Below, one piece after another: positions 8,283 to 15,225 of a stretch of DNA of 58,261 nucleotides; positions within the stretch are counted from its first letter, which is position 1; each line of letters begins with the position of its first letter. The position numbers and the translations under genes are program-made. The stretch lies in IMG/VR virus record IMGVR_UViG_3300033141_003435, positions 1-58,261 of that record. The stretch is one strand, 5' to 3'. The notes under the pieces were generated by a model. It saw only the letters and a list, made by a program, of their open reading frames with translations, did not search any database and was not told where the DNA came from. Source of the stretch: a virus.

Positions 8283-9104
8283 CTACTCCCCCACTCGTAG
8301 GTTGACGTACAACTCTACGATCAGTTTAACGACACTGACGACCCACTCCTTTTCAAATGTCTTCTTGGGACAAGTGCTCATTGTGCAAGGGTCGTCAGTG
8401 AGTTTTACGAAAGCCGGACTGTTGGGACGCTTGAAGATTTGTATCGGACTCAGCTTACAAACAAGAGGTGCATCCAGGCACAGCTTCGGGATGTCCTTCT
8501 TTTTGAGAATCGGACATTTGTACAGCACGTCTCCGTTTTCGACTTTGAATTCGTTCTTGGTAAACTCAGGCTTCAACTGGCGGCGCTTACGATACTCAAA
8601 CTCCCCCGGATAAAGAAAGATGAACGGGCGGGAGTTGCAAACACCACATTTCTTGCATTCGCCGATATCCTCAAACTTCCCGCCCATCCAGTAGAGTTCG
8701 TCGTAAATCTTGTCAGTCAGTCTGTCTTTCTCCCTGACTCCACGAATCTTCTCTTGCACCCGCCACTCGACAATCTCTCCAAACTCTCCCAGCGCTTCGC
8801 GCAAATCTGAAGCTAGGCGCTGTACGTCAGTGTCGAATTTGCACGTGTAAACGTCGAAAGAGATGTATCCGTGCTCTGGATAAGTGTGAAAGGAGCAATG
8901 CGAATCGGCAATCAGAAAGACTCCCGAAGCTCCCTGAGGATAGTAGTCCCACTGGGTGTAGTTAAGAATCATCTGTTGGTGCTTCATCAAGAGCTTGGCG
9001 ATGATGTTCTTCAACTGCCCTGTGTTCGCGACAATGCTCGCAGCACGCATGTCCATCCAGCAGTCTACCATCAAATGCTTTGATTTTGGATCGTAAATTT
9101 CCAT
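8283..9104 (-). CDS. S-adenosylmethionine decarboxylase-like (SpeD family) protein with Cys-rich C-terminal extension
   Basis: About 273 residues. ATG 9104 is preferred over GTG 9110 because of the GAGGGG ribosome site. The first 95 residues carry ADSHCSFHTYPEHGY and DVYTC. Ser68, His73 and Cys88 have exactly the spacing of the pyruvoyl serine, processing His and proton-donor Cys of bacterial AdoMetDC, with Asp replacing the usual Glu before Ser68. Residues 120-273 are an added Cys-rich domain (CKKCGVC, then further Cys). Phage SpeD homologues are known to have changed substrate. Within this cluster it may decarboxylate AdoMet or another substrate used in base tailoring. Confidence 0.75.
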   Translation of the reverse strand: MEIYDPKSKHLMVDCWMDMRAASIVANTGQLKNIIAKLLMKHQQMILNYTQWDYYPQGASGVFLIADSHCSFHTYPEHGYISFDVYTCKFDTDVQRLASDLREALGEFGEIVEWRVQEKIRGVREKDRLTDKIYDELYWMGGKFEDIGECKKCGVCNSRPFIFLYPGEFEYRKRRQLKPEFTKNEFKVENGDVLYKCPILKKKDIPKLCLDAPLVCKLSPIQIFKRPNSPAFVKLTDDPCTMSTCPKKTFEKEWVVSVVKLIVELYVNLRVGE

Positions 9105-9106
9105 CG

Positions 9107-9664
9107 TCACCCCTCGAAATACTTGAAGATGAAAAGCTCCTCAGACGGGTCTTCGTATGTGAGTTTGAAGCCGTCTTCCGCCGCAATGCTGCTAAGAACT
9201 TCTCTCCAAGTGTTGTACGACCACCACGTTATGTGAGACGGATCGTTGTAGAACCACTTGTGCTCGATAGAGCAAAATCCGACGACAACACACATCGACG
9301 AAACTCGAGTGAACTCTTTCATCGTTTTGTAGATGTCCAAAGTCGTGAGATGCTCAAGAAGATCAAACGAGATTGTGCACTCAAACGCGTCATCTCCTCC
9401 GACCATCTCGGAAAGAATGCGCGCATCTCCGAGCTTGATCAACTCTGGGAGCGGACAGCGCTTGACAATCTCTTCGTTGTACTCGACACCTAAGACTGTC
9501 TTCCCCAAACTATGGAGAAGGTGTAGCCCTTCAATGCTTTCGCACGGACAAAAAAGAAAGCTCTTCATGTAGTCAAGCTTGCTTTGATGCTCCTCCCAAA
9601 ACGCTATCTCCGAGCGTCGCAACCCCCCGTATCTTTCATAGTACTTCTTGTCAAAACCAGACAT
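9107..9664 (-). CDS. class I SAM-dependent methyltransferase-like protein
   Basis: 185 residues, ATG behind AGGAGGAGAAG. A Rossmann-type layout is visible: a FLFCPCESIEGLHLLHSLG segment in the place of motif I, VLGVEYNEEIV (acidic residue after strand 2), LGDARIL, and CTISFDLLEHLT, typical of type-11/12 methyltransferases. The motif I glycines are poorly kept, so it may act on an unusual ligand or be inactive. It lies between the SpeD-like and radical SAM genes and probably modifies the deazaguanine base or a side-chain precursor. Confidence 0.55.
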   Translation of the reverse strand: MSGFDKKYYERYGGLRRSEIAFWEEHQSKLDYMKSFLFCPCESIEGLHLLHSLGKTVLGVEYNEEIVKRCPLPELIKLGDARILSEMVGGDDAFECTISFDLLEHLTTLDIYKTMKEFTRVSSMCVVVGFCSIEHKWFYNDPSHITWWSYNTWREVLSSIAAEDGFKLTYEDPSEELFIFKYFEG

Positions 9665-9673
9665 CTTCTCCTC

Positions 9674-10687
9674 CTAATCTGAGCGGTGCTGAAAGTAGTC
9701 TTGCACTTTCTTGAGTGCCCGATCGACACCCAAATGTTTGTACTTCTTGTAGACCCACTCCGTCTCGACCTGACAGTTCCAATAGCATCCGTGACACTGC
9801 GCCTTAAAATCGTGCTTCCAGTCTAGGTGTATCCTTCCGAACGGTATCTCTCTGACACTGGCCCACTCGAGAACGTTGTATCGACGAATCTTGTTGCCCC
9901 GAAGGTGCAAACAAGGTCGCAGTGTTCCATCCGCGTCAATCACCAAGTTCGTCATTCCCAAACATCTGTAACGATACTCGTCTGGACAGACGTTGGATGC
10001 AAACTTGAGCAGATACTCTGAGGTGTTGTGGATGAGGTATCCCTCCCTCTTCATTCTCACGAGCCTCTTCATAACAGCGTTCAACGCGTGCCAGTCAGAC
10101 ATACGAAACGCAAACTTGCGATCGTAGAAGCCGAAGTCATAGTCGTGTGACGGATAAGCGATGTAGGGCGTTATTTCCGACCAACAACCCTCCTTTGATA
10201 AGAGCTTGACAAGCATGGTCGCGCCCTTGTAGTTCTCACGATCGAGAGTAAGCGTTGCGTGTAAGTCTTCCACACCCAAACGCTTAGCGACTTCGATCAC
10301 TCTTAGAGCGTTGCTCGTCTTTCGCGCTCTATCTTGACACCCCATGGGATCGGCTGAGAGACTAAGATTCTTCAACCCGCAAGCCTTAAGCTCGCGGATA
10401 TACTGTTCGTCAAGCAGCATCCCGTTTGTCACAATAGCATAGCTTAGGTCACCTAAATGCTTGACGAAACGCTTCAATCGCTTCTTCCCCCAAACAGTTA
10501 CGTCCCCTCCCAGTATGACGATAAACGAGTCGCTGAAGTGTCTCTTCAAAACAGCGATGACCCGATAGACATCCTCCTCGGTAAGCTCATCAAACTGATT
10601 GTCTCGAATACGACAGTACTCGCACCTCAGATTGCACCTCCGCGTCGGTAACCAGGTCACAACGGGTGGTTTTGCAAAGACACTCAT
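9674..10687 (-). CDS. radical SAM enzyme with SPASM-like C-terminus
   Basis: 337 residues. ATG 10687 overlaps the TGA of the preceding gene (ATGA) and has GGAGGAG upstream. The N-terminus has CNLRCEYC, the CxxxCxxC site of the 4Fe-4S cluster that cleaves AdoMet. GGDVTVWG, TNGML and LSLSADP follow the usual radical SAM barrel order. The C-terminal third carries CPDEYRYRC, LRPCLHLRG and CHGCYWNC, which look like auxiliary cluster ligands of a SPASM domain. It is distinct from the QueE in this cluster, so it likely performs an additional step on the base. Confidence 0.75.
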   Translation of the reverse strand: MSVFAKPPVVTWLPTRRCNLRCEYCRIRDNQFDELTEEDVYRVIAVLKRHFSDSFIVILGGDVTVWGKKRLKRFVKHLGDLSYAIVTNGMLLDEQYIRELKACGLKNLSLSADPMGCQDRARKTSNALRVIEVAKRLGVEDLHATLTLDRENYKGATMLVKLLSKEGCWSEITPYIAYPSHDYDFGFYDRKFAFRMSDWHALNAVMKRLVRMKREGYLIHNTSEYLLKFASNVCPDEYRYRCLGMTNLVIDADGTLRPCLHLRGNKIRRYNVLEWASVREIPFGRIHLDWKHDFKAQCHGCYWNCQVETEWVYKKYKHLGVDRALKKVQDYFQHRSD

Positions 10688-11391
10688 TGCTCTCCTCCAA
10701 TCCAAAAGAAGCAATCGTAGGTGTCTCTCACAATTATCTCCTTTACACTTCGTCCAAGCTTCTTGCCCAGCACTTCAATGGAGTCTTCGTGAAACATCTG
10801 CACATGTTCGCGGTTGTAAGACATCTCAAGCACATCCCACCTGAAGTCGGGAAACATCGGCACAATCCCGAAGAAGTCTCCATCAAGCGCCTTCCCCAAA
10901 TGCTCAACAAATGCACTCAGATCAATGATGTGCTCAAGCGTATGTGAACAGATAATCACGTCAAATCTTTCCCCAAACTCAGCCCACGCAAAAAGATTCT
11001 CTGAAACATCGATGAGATCGATGCGATGGCTCCGCGCCTCCAGCATATCGTCGTCTGTATAGAAATCGGCGGCGACTAAGTCCCAATTGCGCCGTCTTTC
11101 TCGTATCTGACGAAGCGTATGCTGGGACTTGCCCGCACCGATGTCAAGCACCGCAAACTTGGGACGACGTATGACGTTAAGCCGCTTCAACACCATCTCT
11201 GTGTTCAATCGATTTAGCCATTTGTACACTTCCAACCGCTCTTCTATCCACTTCGCGTCTTCTCCAAGTCTGTAGTCAACTCTCTCGGGGTTGACGTTCC
11301 ATACAAGTTCGCAAGAGAAACACTTACGAAACGCCCCTTCGCGCAAACTCCCCCACGAGTCATCTCCACACAACGGGCAAACGTTTCTCAA
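10684..11391 (-). CDS. zinc-ribbon methyltransferase (type 11)
   Basis: 235 residues with a TTG start preceded by CGGAG; the start overlaps the stop of the HAD gene. Residues 1-30 form a two-pair zinc ribbon (CPLCGDD and CFSCELV). A class I methyltransferase fold follows: FAVLDIGAGKSQHT (motif I), LVAADFY, and FDVIICSHTLEHI (motif IV and post). This architecture is common in methyltransferases acting on sugars or small molecules. It is the second methyltransferase of the cluster. Confidence 0.65.
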   Translation of the reverse strand: MRNVCPLCGDDSWGSLREGAFRKCFSCELVWNVNPERVDYRLGEDAKWIEERLEVYKWLNRLNTEMVLKRLNVIRRPKFAVLDIGAGKSQHTLRQIRERRRNWDLVAADFYTDDDMLEARSHRIDLIDVSENLFAWAEFGERFDVIICSHTLEHIIDLSAFVEHLGKALDGDFFGIVPMFPDFRWDVLEMSYNREHVQMFHEDSIEVLGKKLGRSVKEIIVRDTYDCFFWIGGEQ

Positions 11392-11990
11392 TGCTCCGAT
11401 TTTCCTTTCATTTCGACCATAGGAAGCACAAAAGTTTTGGGGCGTTCAAACGCCCCCGCCTTAGCCAGCGTGTCAATGATGATCTTGATGTAAGTTATCG
11501 CTTCCTCCTTCAAATCTTTGTCTCGAAGAAACTCGCCTTGCGCTGAGACTTCGAGTCCGTGTTTCGAGATTCGCACAACATAGCGATCAGGGAGCTTCAG
11601 TACCAACTTGGAATCCTGGAGGCGCTCATTGTGGAGATACGCAAAAATCCACATCTCTTCGCTTGACTTTCGCTCGTGAATAAACAGCCCCCTCCTCTGA
11701 GGGAAGTTGCACGTCGCGTGATCGTCGACGTAAAGGTCAGCTTGAGGTTTGTCAAACTTCAGCTCGTGGTACTTCACACCCCAACTCGCCAGCCACTCCT
11801 TTGTCACCTTCACTACGCCCTTGTCAGAGCTTCGGCGAGATGTAAAGAGTATGATTTTGTGCCCCGCATTATAGAGCGCATTAACAAGAGCGATGTTCTC
11901 TTTGTTTGGAACTCGAGAACGAAACGCTTCGACAGAATGGGTCGGAGGAGCATCACACAGTATTCCGTCAATGTCGACCACGTAGACCAT
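11388..11990 (-). CDS. HAD-like phosphatase
   Basis: About 200 residues. ATG 11990 shares a base with the upstream TGA and follows GGAGGAAGG. The start VVDIDGILCD is HAD motif I (DxD), IILFTSRRS is motif II, and LYVDDHATC is motif IV. The remaining 80 residues form a small alpha/beta extension of unknown role. Members of this kind remove phosphate from nucleotides or small metabolites. Beside a phosphoribosyltransferase-FolE fusion it may dephosphorylate a pterin or nucleotide intermediate; that is inference. Confidence 0.6.
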   Translation of the reverse strand: MVYVVDIDGILCDAPPTHSVEAFRSRVPNKENIALVNALYNAGHKIILFTSRRSSDKGVVKVTKEWLASWGVKYHELKFDKPQADLYVDDHATCNFPQRRGLFIHERKSSEEMWIFAYLHNERLQDSKLVLKLPDRYVVRISKHGLEVSAQGEFLRDKDLKEEAITYIKIIIDTLAKAGAFERPKTFVLPMVEMKGKSEH

Positions 11991-12940
11991 CACCTTCCTC
12001 CGATCAAGCGAAGAAACTCCTCTTTGACTTTGTCTTCGAGGAAGTTCCCCTGCATCGCTGAAGTTGTCATGACAGAAGCTTGCTTCTCAACACCTCTAGC
12101 CATCATACAAAGATGCTGAGCTTCGATGACAACTCCGACTCCCATGGGGCGCAACGTTTCTGTAATAGCACTTGCTATCTGTTGTGTAAGTCGCTCCTGT
12201 ATCTGCAGGCGTCTCGCATAGCACTCAACAAGTCTTATCAACTTCGAAATTCCGACAACTTTGTCTTTGGGAAGATAGCCGATATGCACTTTTCCAAAGA
12301 AGGGCATCATGTGATGCTCACACGTTGAGAAGAACTCGATGTTCTTCAGCACTATCATCTGATCATAGTGAAGCGTTTCAGAGAACTGAGCTTGAAGTTT
12401 GACGATGGCAGAGATGTTGTCGCGATACCCACCGAAGAGCTTGCCCCAGCTCTTAACGACTCTTGTCGGCGTATCCTTCAACCCCTCTCTGTTTGGGTCA
12501 TCTCCGATGTACTCGATGATTCGTCGTACGCTATCTTCGATTTCTCTCGGAGACTCCCAGGGAAACACAATCCACTTGCCGCGCGCCACCGTTCTGAGGA
12601 AGATGTCGGGCTTGATCGCCGCTCCTTCCTTCACGTACAACGCCGCCGTCAAAAAGCCCTTCTCAACATACGGACGAATCGTCTCCCCACTATCAACAAT
12701 GTCATCCACAATCACAGTGCGAGAAACATCGGGGGACGAATCAAGCGCCTCTAAAGTTCTCACGATTTCTCGAGCAACGAACCACCCTCCGACAGGAATT
12801 CCGAACACGGTTCGCAGCCCTCTTCGTGCGACTTCAATTGTCAGCTCGTTCCTTAGCTCATCGCAAAGCATTCCCAGCCCTTTCCACGAAAGAGCTATCT
12901 TATCTGCAGTATCTTGTGAAGTTGAAGACTGAGCCTCCAT
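11990..12940 (-). CDS. folE: phosphoribosyltransferase-GTP cyclohydrolase I (FolE) fusion
   Basis: 316 residues, ATG behind GGAGGGAAGG. Residues 1-125 are a type I phosphoribosyltransferase domain with the PRPP loop RTVIVDDIVDSGETI at 75-88. Residues 130-316 are GTP cyclohydrolase I: TPTRVVKSW, STCEHHMMPFFGKVHIGY (Cys207, His209/210) and HLCMMARGV (Cys278) give the zinc site and active centre. FolE opens GTP to dihydroneopterin triphosphate, the first step of the queuosine/preQ0 path. The fused phosphoribosyltransferase could supply guanine nucleotide by salvage or recapture released guanine. The fusion is unusual. Confidence 0.85.
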   Translation of the reverse strand: MEAQSSTSQDTADKIALSWKGLGMLCDELRNELTIEVARRGLRTVFGIPVGGWFVAREIVRTLEALDSSPDVSRTVIVDDIVDSGETIRPYVEKGFLTAALYVKEGAAIKPDIFLRTVARGKWIVFPWESPREIEDSVRRIIEYIGDDPNREGLKDTPTRVVKSWGKLFGGYRDNISAIVKLQAQFSETLHYDQMIVLKNIEFFSTCEHHMMPFFGKVHIGYLPKDKVVGISKLIRLVECYARRLQIQERLTQQIASAITETLRPMGVGVVIEAQHLCMMARGVEKQASVMTTSAMQGNFLEDKVKEEFLRLIGGR

Positions 12941-13506
12941 CCTTCCCTCCGTTTCACAATTTCAACGCACCTTCTAATCTCGTCTGGGTCATTGTCTTTC
13001 GGCTGAAGGAAAAGATGAAGGCCCTTGTCGGTTGACGCCCTTTCGAACTCCTCCAGCTCGCTATCTGTGTGGTTGTCAAACACCACTTTGACCTCTTTCG
13101 CCAATTGAACGTTGTAAGCCGACCCTCTTTTCGGACTGACCGTAACCCAATCGACATAGCACTCCAACCATCGAGGGGAGTTTGTTCCATTAGTTTCGAC
13201 CGCTATCCACCGCACGCCCCTCTCACGTACGCCGCAAACGAACTGCATCATAAGCTCATCGTCTTGTATCGTCGGCTCCCCTCCGGTCAACACTATGCGC
13301 GGAACACAGTACGACGCGACTTTAGTTATCAACGCACCGACTGTGTATTTCTTTCCTGACTTCCAGGCGTATTTCGTGTCACACCAGGAGCAACGAAGAT
13401 TACATCCAGCGAACCTCACAAACACAACAGGCAACCCCGTCCAAGCTCCCTCTCCTTGTATGGAGTAGAAAACCTCATTTACCTGCAGTTTCTTTGGCTT
13501 TGACAC
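12895..13506 (-). CDS. queE: QueE, 7-carboxy-7-deazaguanine synthase
   Basis: 203 residues. GTG 13506 is chosen because GAGGAG lies 5 bases before it and the product then begins near the conserved YSIQGEGAWTG. CNLRCSWCDTKYAW is the radical SAM CxxxCxxC motif. VLTGGEPTIQ, AVETNGT and VTVSPKRG complete the QueE order. It converts 6-carboxytetrahydropterin to 7-carboxy-7-deazaguanine. The 3' end overlaps the next gene by 46 bases. Confidence 0.9.
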   Translation of the reverse strand: MSKPKKLQVNEVFYSIQGEGAWTGLPVVFVRFAGCNLRCSWCDTKYAWKSGKKYTVGALITKVASYCVPRIVLTGGEPTIQDDELMMQFVCGVRERGVRWIAVETNGTNSPRWLECYVDWVTVSPKRGSAYNVQLAKEVKVVFDNHTDSELEEFERASTDKGLHLFLQPKDNDPDEIRRCVEIVKRREGWRLSLQLHKILQIR

Positions 13507-13909
13507 GTCGTCTCCTCGGCCAGACAATCTTCTGCTCGTTGTACGTACAACTGGCGTTGCTGCTCTCCCACACAGTGACACTCCAAAGCTTGCAAATTTT
13601 CTTTGCCTCAAAAGGAGCTAGAAGCTTTTGCAGCTCCTCGTAAATCCACTTTGAAAGATTCTCTGCAGTCGGATTGAGTCCCTCGGGGAGAATACGATTC
13701 AGATATCCGTGGTCAAGTTGTGACGTTACCTTCGTGATGTAGCGTTTGATGTCTCTGAAGTCGAGTACCATGCCGATCTCTCGCGTTTTGTTGGCGACAA
13801 TAGTCACAGCCACCTTCCATGTATGCCCGTGCAACGCCGCACAAGCTCCATGATAGCCCTCAAGGTGGTGGGCCGCCGCAAAGTCGCTTTCCAAAGTCAA
13901 TGCAAACAT
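13475..13909 (-). CDS. queD: QueD, 6-carboxytetrahydropterin synthase
   Basis: 144 residues starting at ATG 13909 (MFALTLESDF); the longer upstream frame runs through another gene and is ignored. DFAAAHHLEGYHGACAALHGH supplies the Cys and His ligands of the PTPS/QueD zinc site. LDFRDIKRYI, LDHGYLN, NPTAENLSKWI and VWESSNASCTY follow in family order. It makes 6-carboxytetrahydropterin from dihydroneopterin triphosphate, the product of the nearby FolE. It is translated before QueE with a 32-base overlap. Confidence 0.9.
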   Translation of the reverse strand: MFALTLESDFAAAHHLEGYHGACAALHGHTWKVAVTIVANKTREIGMVLDFRDIKRYITKVTSQLDHGYLNRILPEGLNPTAENLSKWIYEELQKLLAPFEAKKICKLWSVTVWESSNASCTYNEQKIVWPRRRRVKAKETAGK

Positions 13910-13919
13910 CTTGCCCTCC

Positions 13920-14132
13920 CTACAGCTCTCGCATCTCTCTGTCCTTACGCTTGTTGACACTGAGTTGCAGAACGCCAGCCACCATCCAAAAGATGAAGGT
14001 GGCTCCAATGCCCGCCAGCGGACACCACCAACGAAGCCCCAAGAGCCACCACAACACCTTGATCGTCGCCAGCAAGCCGAACAGTGTACCGACAAGCGCA
14101 ACCAAAGCAGGAGTTGATTCACCGACTCTCAT
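13920..14132 (-). CDS. small two-helix membrane protein
   Basis: 70 residues; its ATG overlaps the stop of the ParB-like gene by ATGA. Two hydrophobic segments (about residues 9-31 and 36-57, rich in Trp, Leu and Ala) separated by a short GLRWW turn suggest a hairpin in the membrane, followed by a charged tail (NKRKDREMREL). It could be a holin-like or accessory membrane protein, but nothing more specific can be said. Confidence 0.5.
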   Translation of the reverse strand: MRVGESTPALVALVGTLFGLLATIKVLWWLLGLRWWCPLAGIGATFIFWMVAGVLQLSVNKRKDREMREL

Positions 14133-14752
14133 TCCGTCACTTCCTGTATCGTGTAGAGTATCTCGGGGTGTCGCTCCTGAAGTCCCTTGACCAGAGACGC
14201 CACCTCGTCTGAGACAGAAGGCCAGAGGCCAGCCGGAATGCGAATCGTCACTTCGACATTCTGTATGAGTCGCTCCCCTTCCGCCTCTTCTCCCCCTTCT
14301 GCCATCTCTTCGCTCGCAGGAGGTTCGACATCAATCTGTGCCCAGTTTCGACGCTCCTCCAACTCGTCAGGAGTGAAAAGAGTGTCGAGATCAACTTCCT
14401 CCATCTCTTCCAGAGACTTGGCAAGTTGGTATCTCGCCAATTCGTCATACCCGTTGAACTCCGGGATACGATTCGATGCCAGCGAGTACCACTTCGCCTG
14501 CGCCTCCGTCAAATCGCTTCTGTCGATAACAGGCACTTCCGGAAGATTCAGCTTCTGTGCCGCCTTCCATCGAGCGGCCCCGGCAAGAATCACTCCGTCG
14601 CGCCAAACAACAATCGGGTCGATGAACCCAACCTTGGTTATCGACTCACACAGAGCGTCTATGCCCCTCTCTGTGTGGATGCGGCAATTCCAATCAGGCT
14701 CCTTGAGTGAGTCGACAGGAACAACCGCTCTCGATGACGCTGCCTCAACCAT
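14129..14752 (-). CDS. ParB-like nuclease/Srx-fold protein
   Basis: About 207 residues. ATG 14752 is preferred because GGAGG precedes it. PDWNCRIHTERGIDALCESI, FIDPIVVW and VILAGAARWKAAQKL match the ParB N-terminal domain of phage regulators. The usual GHGR becomes AGAAR, so the canonical catalytic or CTP motif is altered. An acidic linker (about 125-160) and a C-terminal alpha/beta region follow. It heads the modification cluster after the terminase. It is distinct from the two tandem ParB-like genes at 3.5-4.7 kb, which carry GEHRW. Confidence 0.65.
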   Translation of the reverse strand: MVEAASSRAVVPVDSLKEPDWNCRIHTERGIDALCESITKVGFIDPIVVWRDGVILAGAARWKAAQKLNLPEVPVIDRSDLTEAQAKWYSLASNRIPEFNGYDELARYQLAKSLEEMEEVDLDTLFTPDELEERRNWAQIDVEPPASEEMAEGGEEAEGERLIQNVEVTIRIPAGLWPSVSDEVASLVKGLQERHPEILYTIQEVTE

Positions 14753-14827
14753 TTCAACCTCCAATTCAAAAATATGTTATCACGAGTCGGATACGCGCCC
14801 GACAACCGTGACAACGACGTTTCAAAA

Positions 14828-15217
14828 TCATTCCGTCAAAATTATCCGCTCAGGTCTCCTCACCAACATCTGGGGTGTGATTATACGGGGAGTGACGGCG
14901 TTCATCATCTTCTCAACCTCTTGCTCGAACAGCTTCTTGTCTCTGTGCGTTTGGAAGTACGACACCTCATCAGGAGGAGACCTCAGACAGTCAAAAATGA
15001 CAGCGTTCAGCGTCGCAATCTGTATTTTGAGAGTTGCGTGAGCTTGTTTTGTCAGTCTTCTTTCTCTTGCCAGTCTAGCGTGCCCTTCCTGCAAGACATC
15101 TCGATACATGATCGTCCGGCCAAGAATGAATCGAAGACGATCTTCCAACAGCCTCGCCTTAGCCGCTTGGGACTTAGGACGAGGTACACCTCCCAAGCGC
15201 TTATGCTTTTTACCCAT
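14828..15217 (-). CDS. hypothetical basic protein downstream of terminase
   Basis: 129 residues, ATG behind GGAGGTGTT, 8 bases after the terminase stop. The first 40 residues are strongly basic (KKHKRLGG onwards); the middle is helical. No family is recognised. Position suggests a packaging or head-assembly role. Confidence 0.55.
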   Translation of the reverse strand: MGKKHKRLGGVPRPKSQAAKARLLEDRLRFILGRTIMYRDVLQEGHARLARERRLTKQAHATLKIQIATLNAVIFDCLRSPPDEVSYFQTHRDKKLFEQEVEKMMNAVTPRIITPQMLVRRPERIILTE

Positions 15218-15225
15218 AACACCTC

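Noticed and set aside
13909-14122. N-terminal extension of QueD
   Set aside because: It translates the neighbouring membrane-protein gene in another frame; the internal ATG matches the family start.
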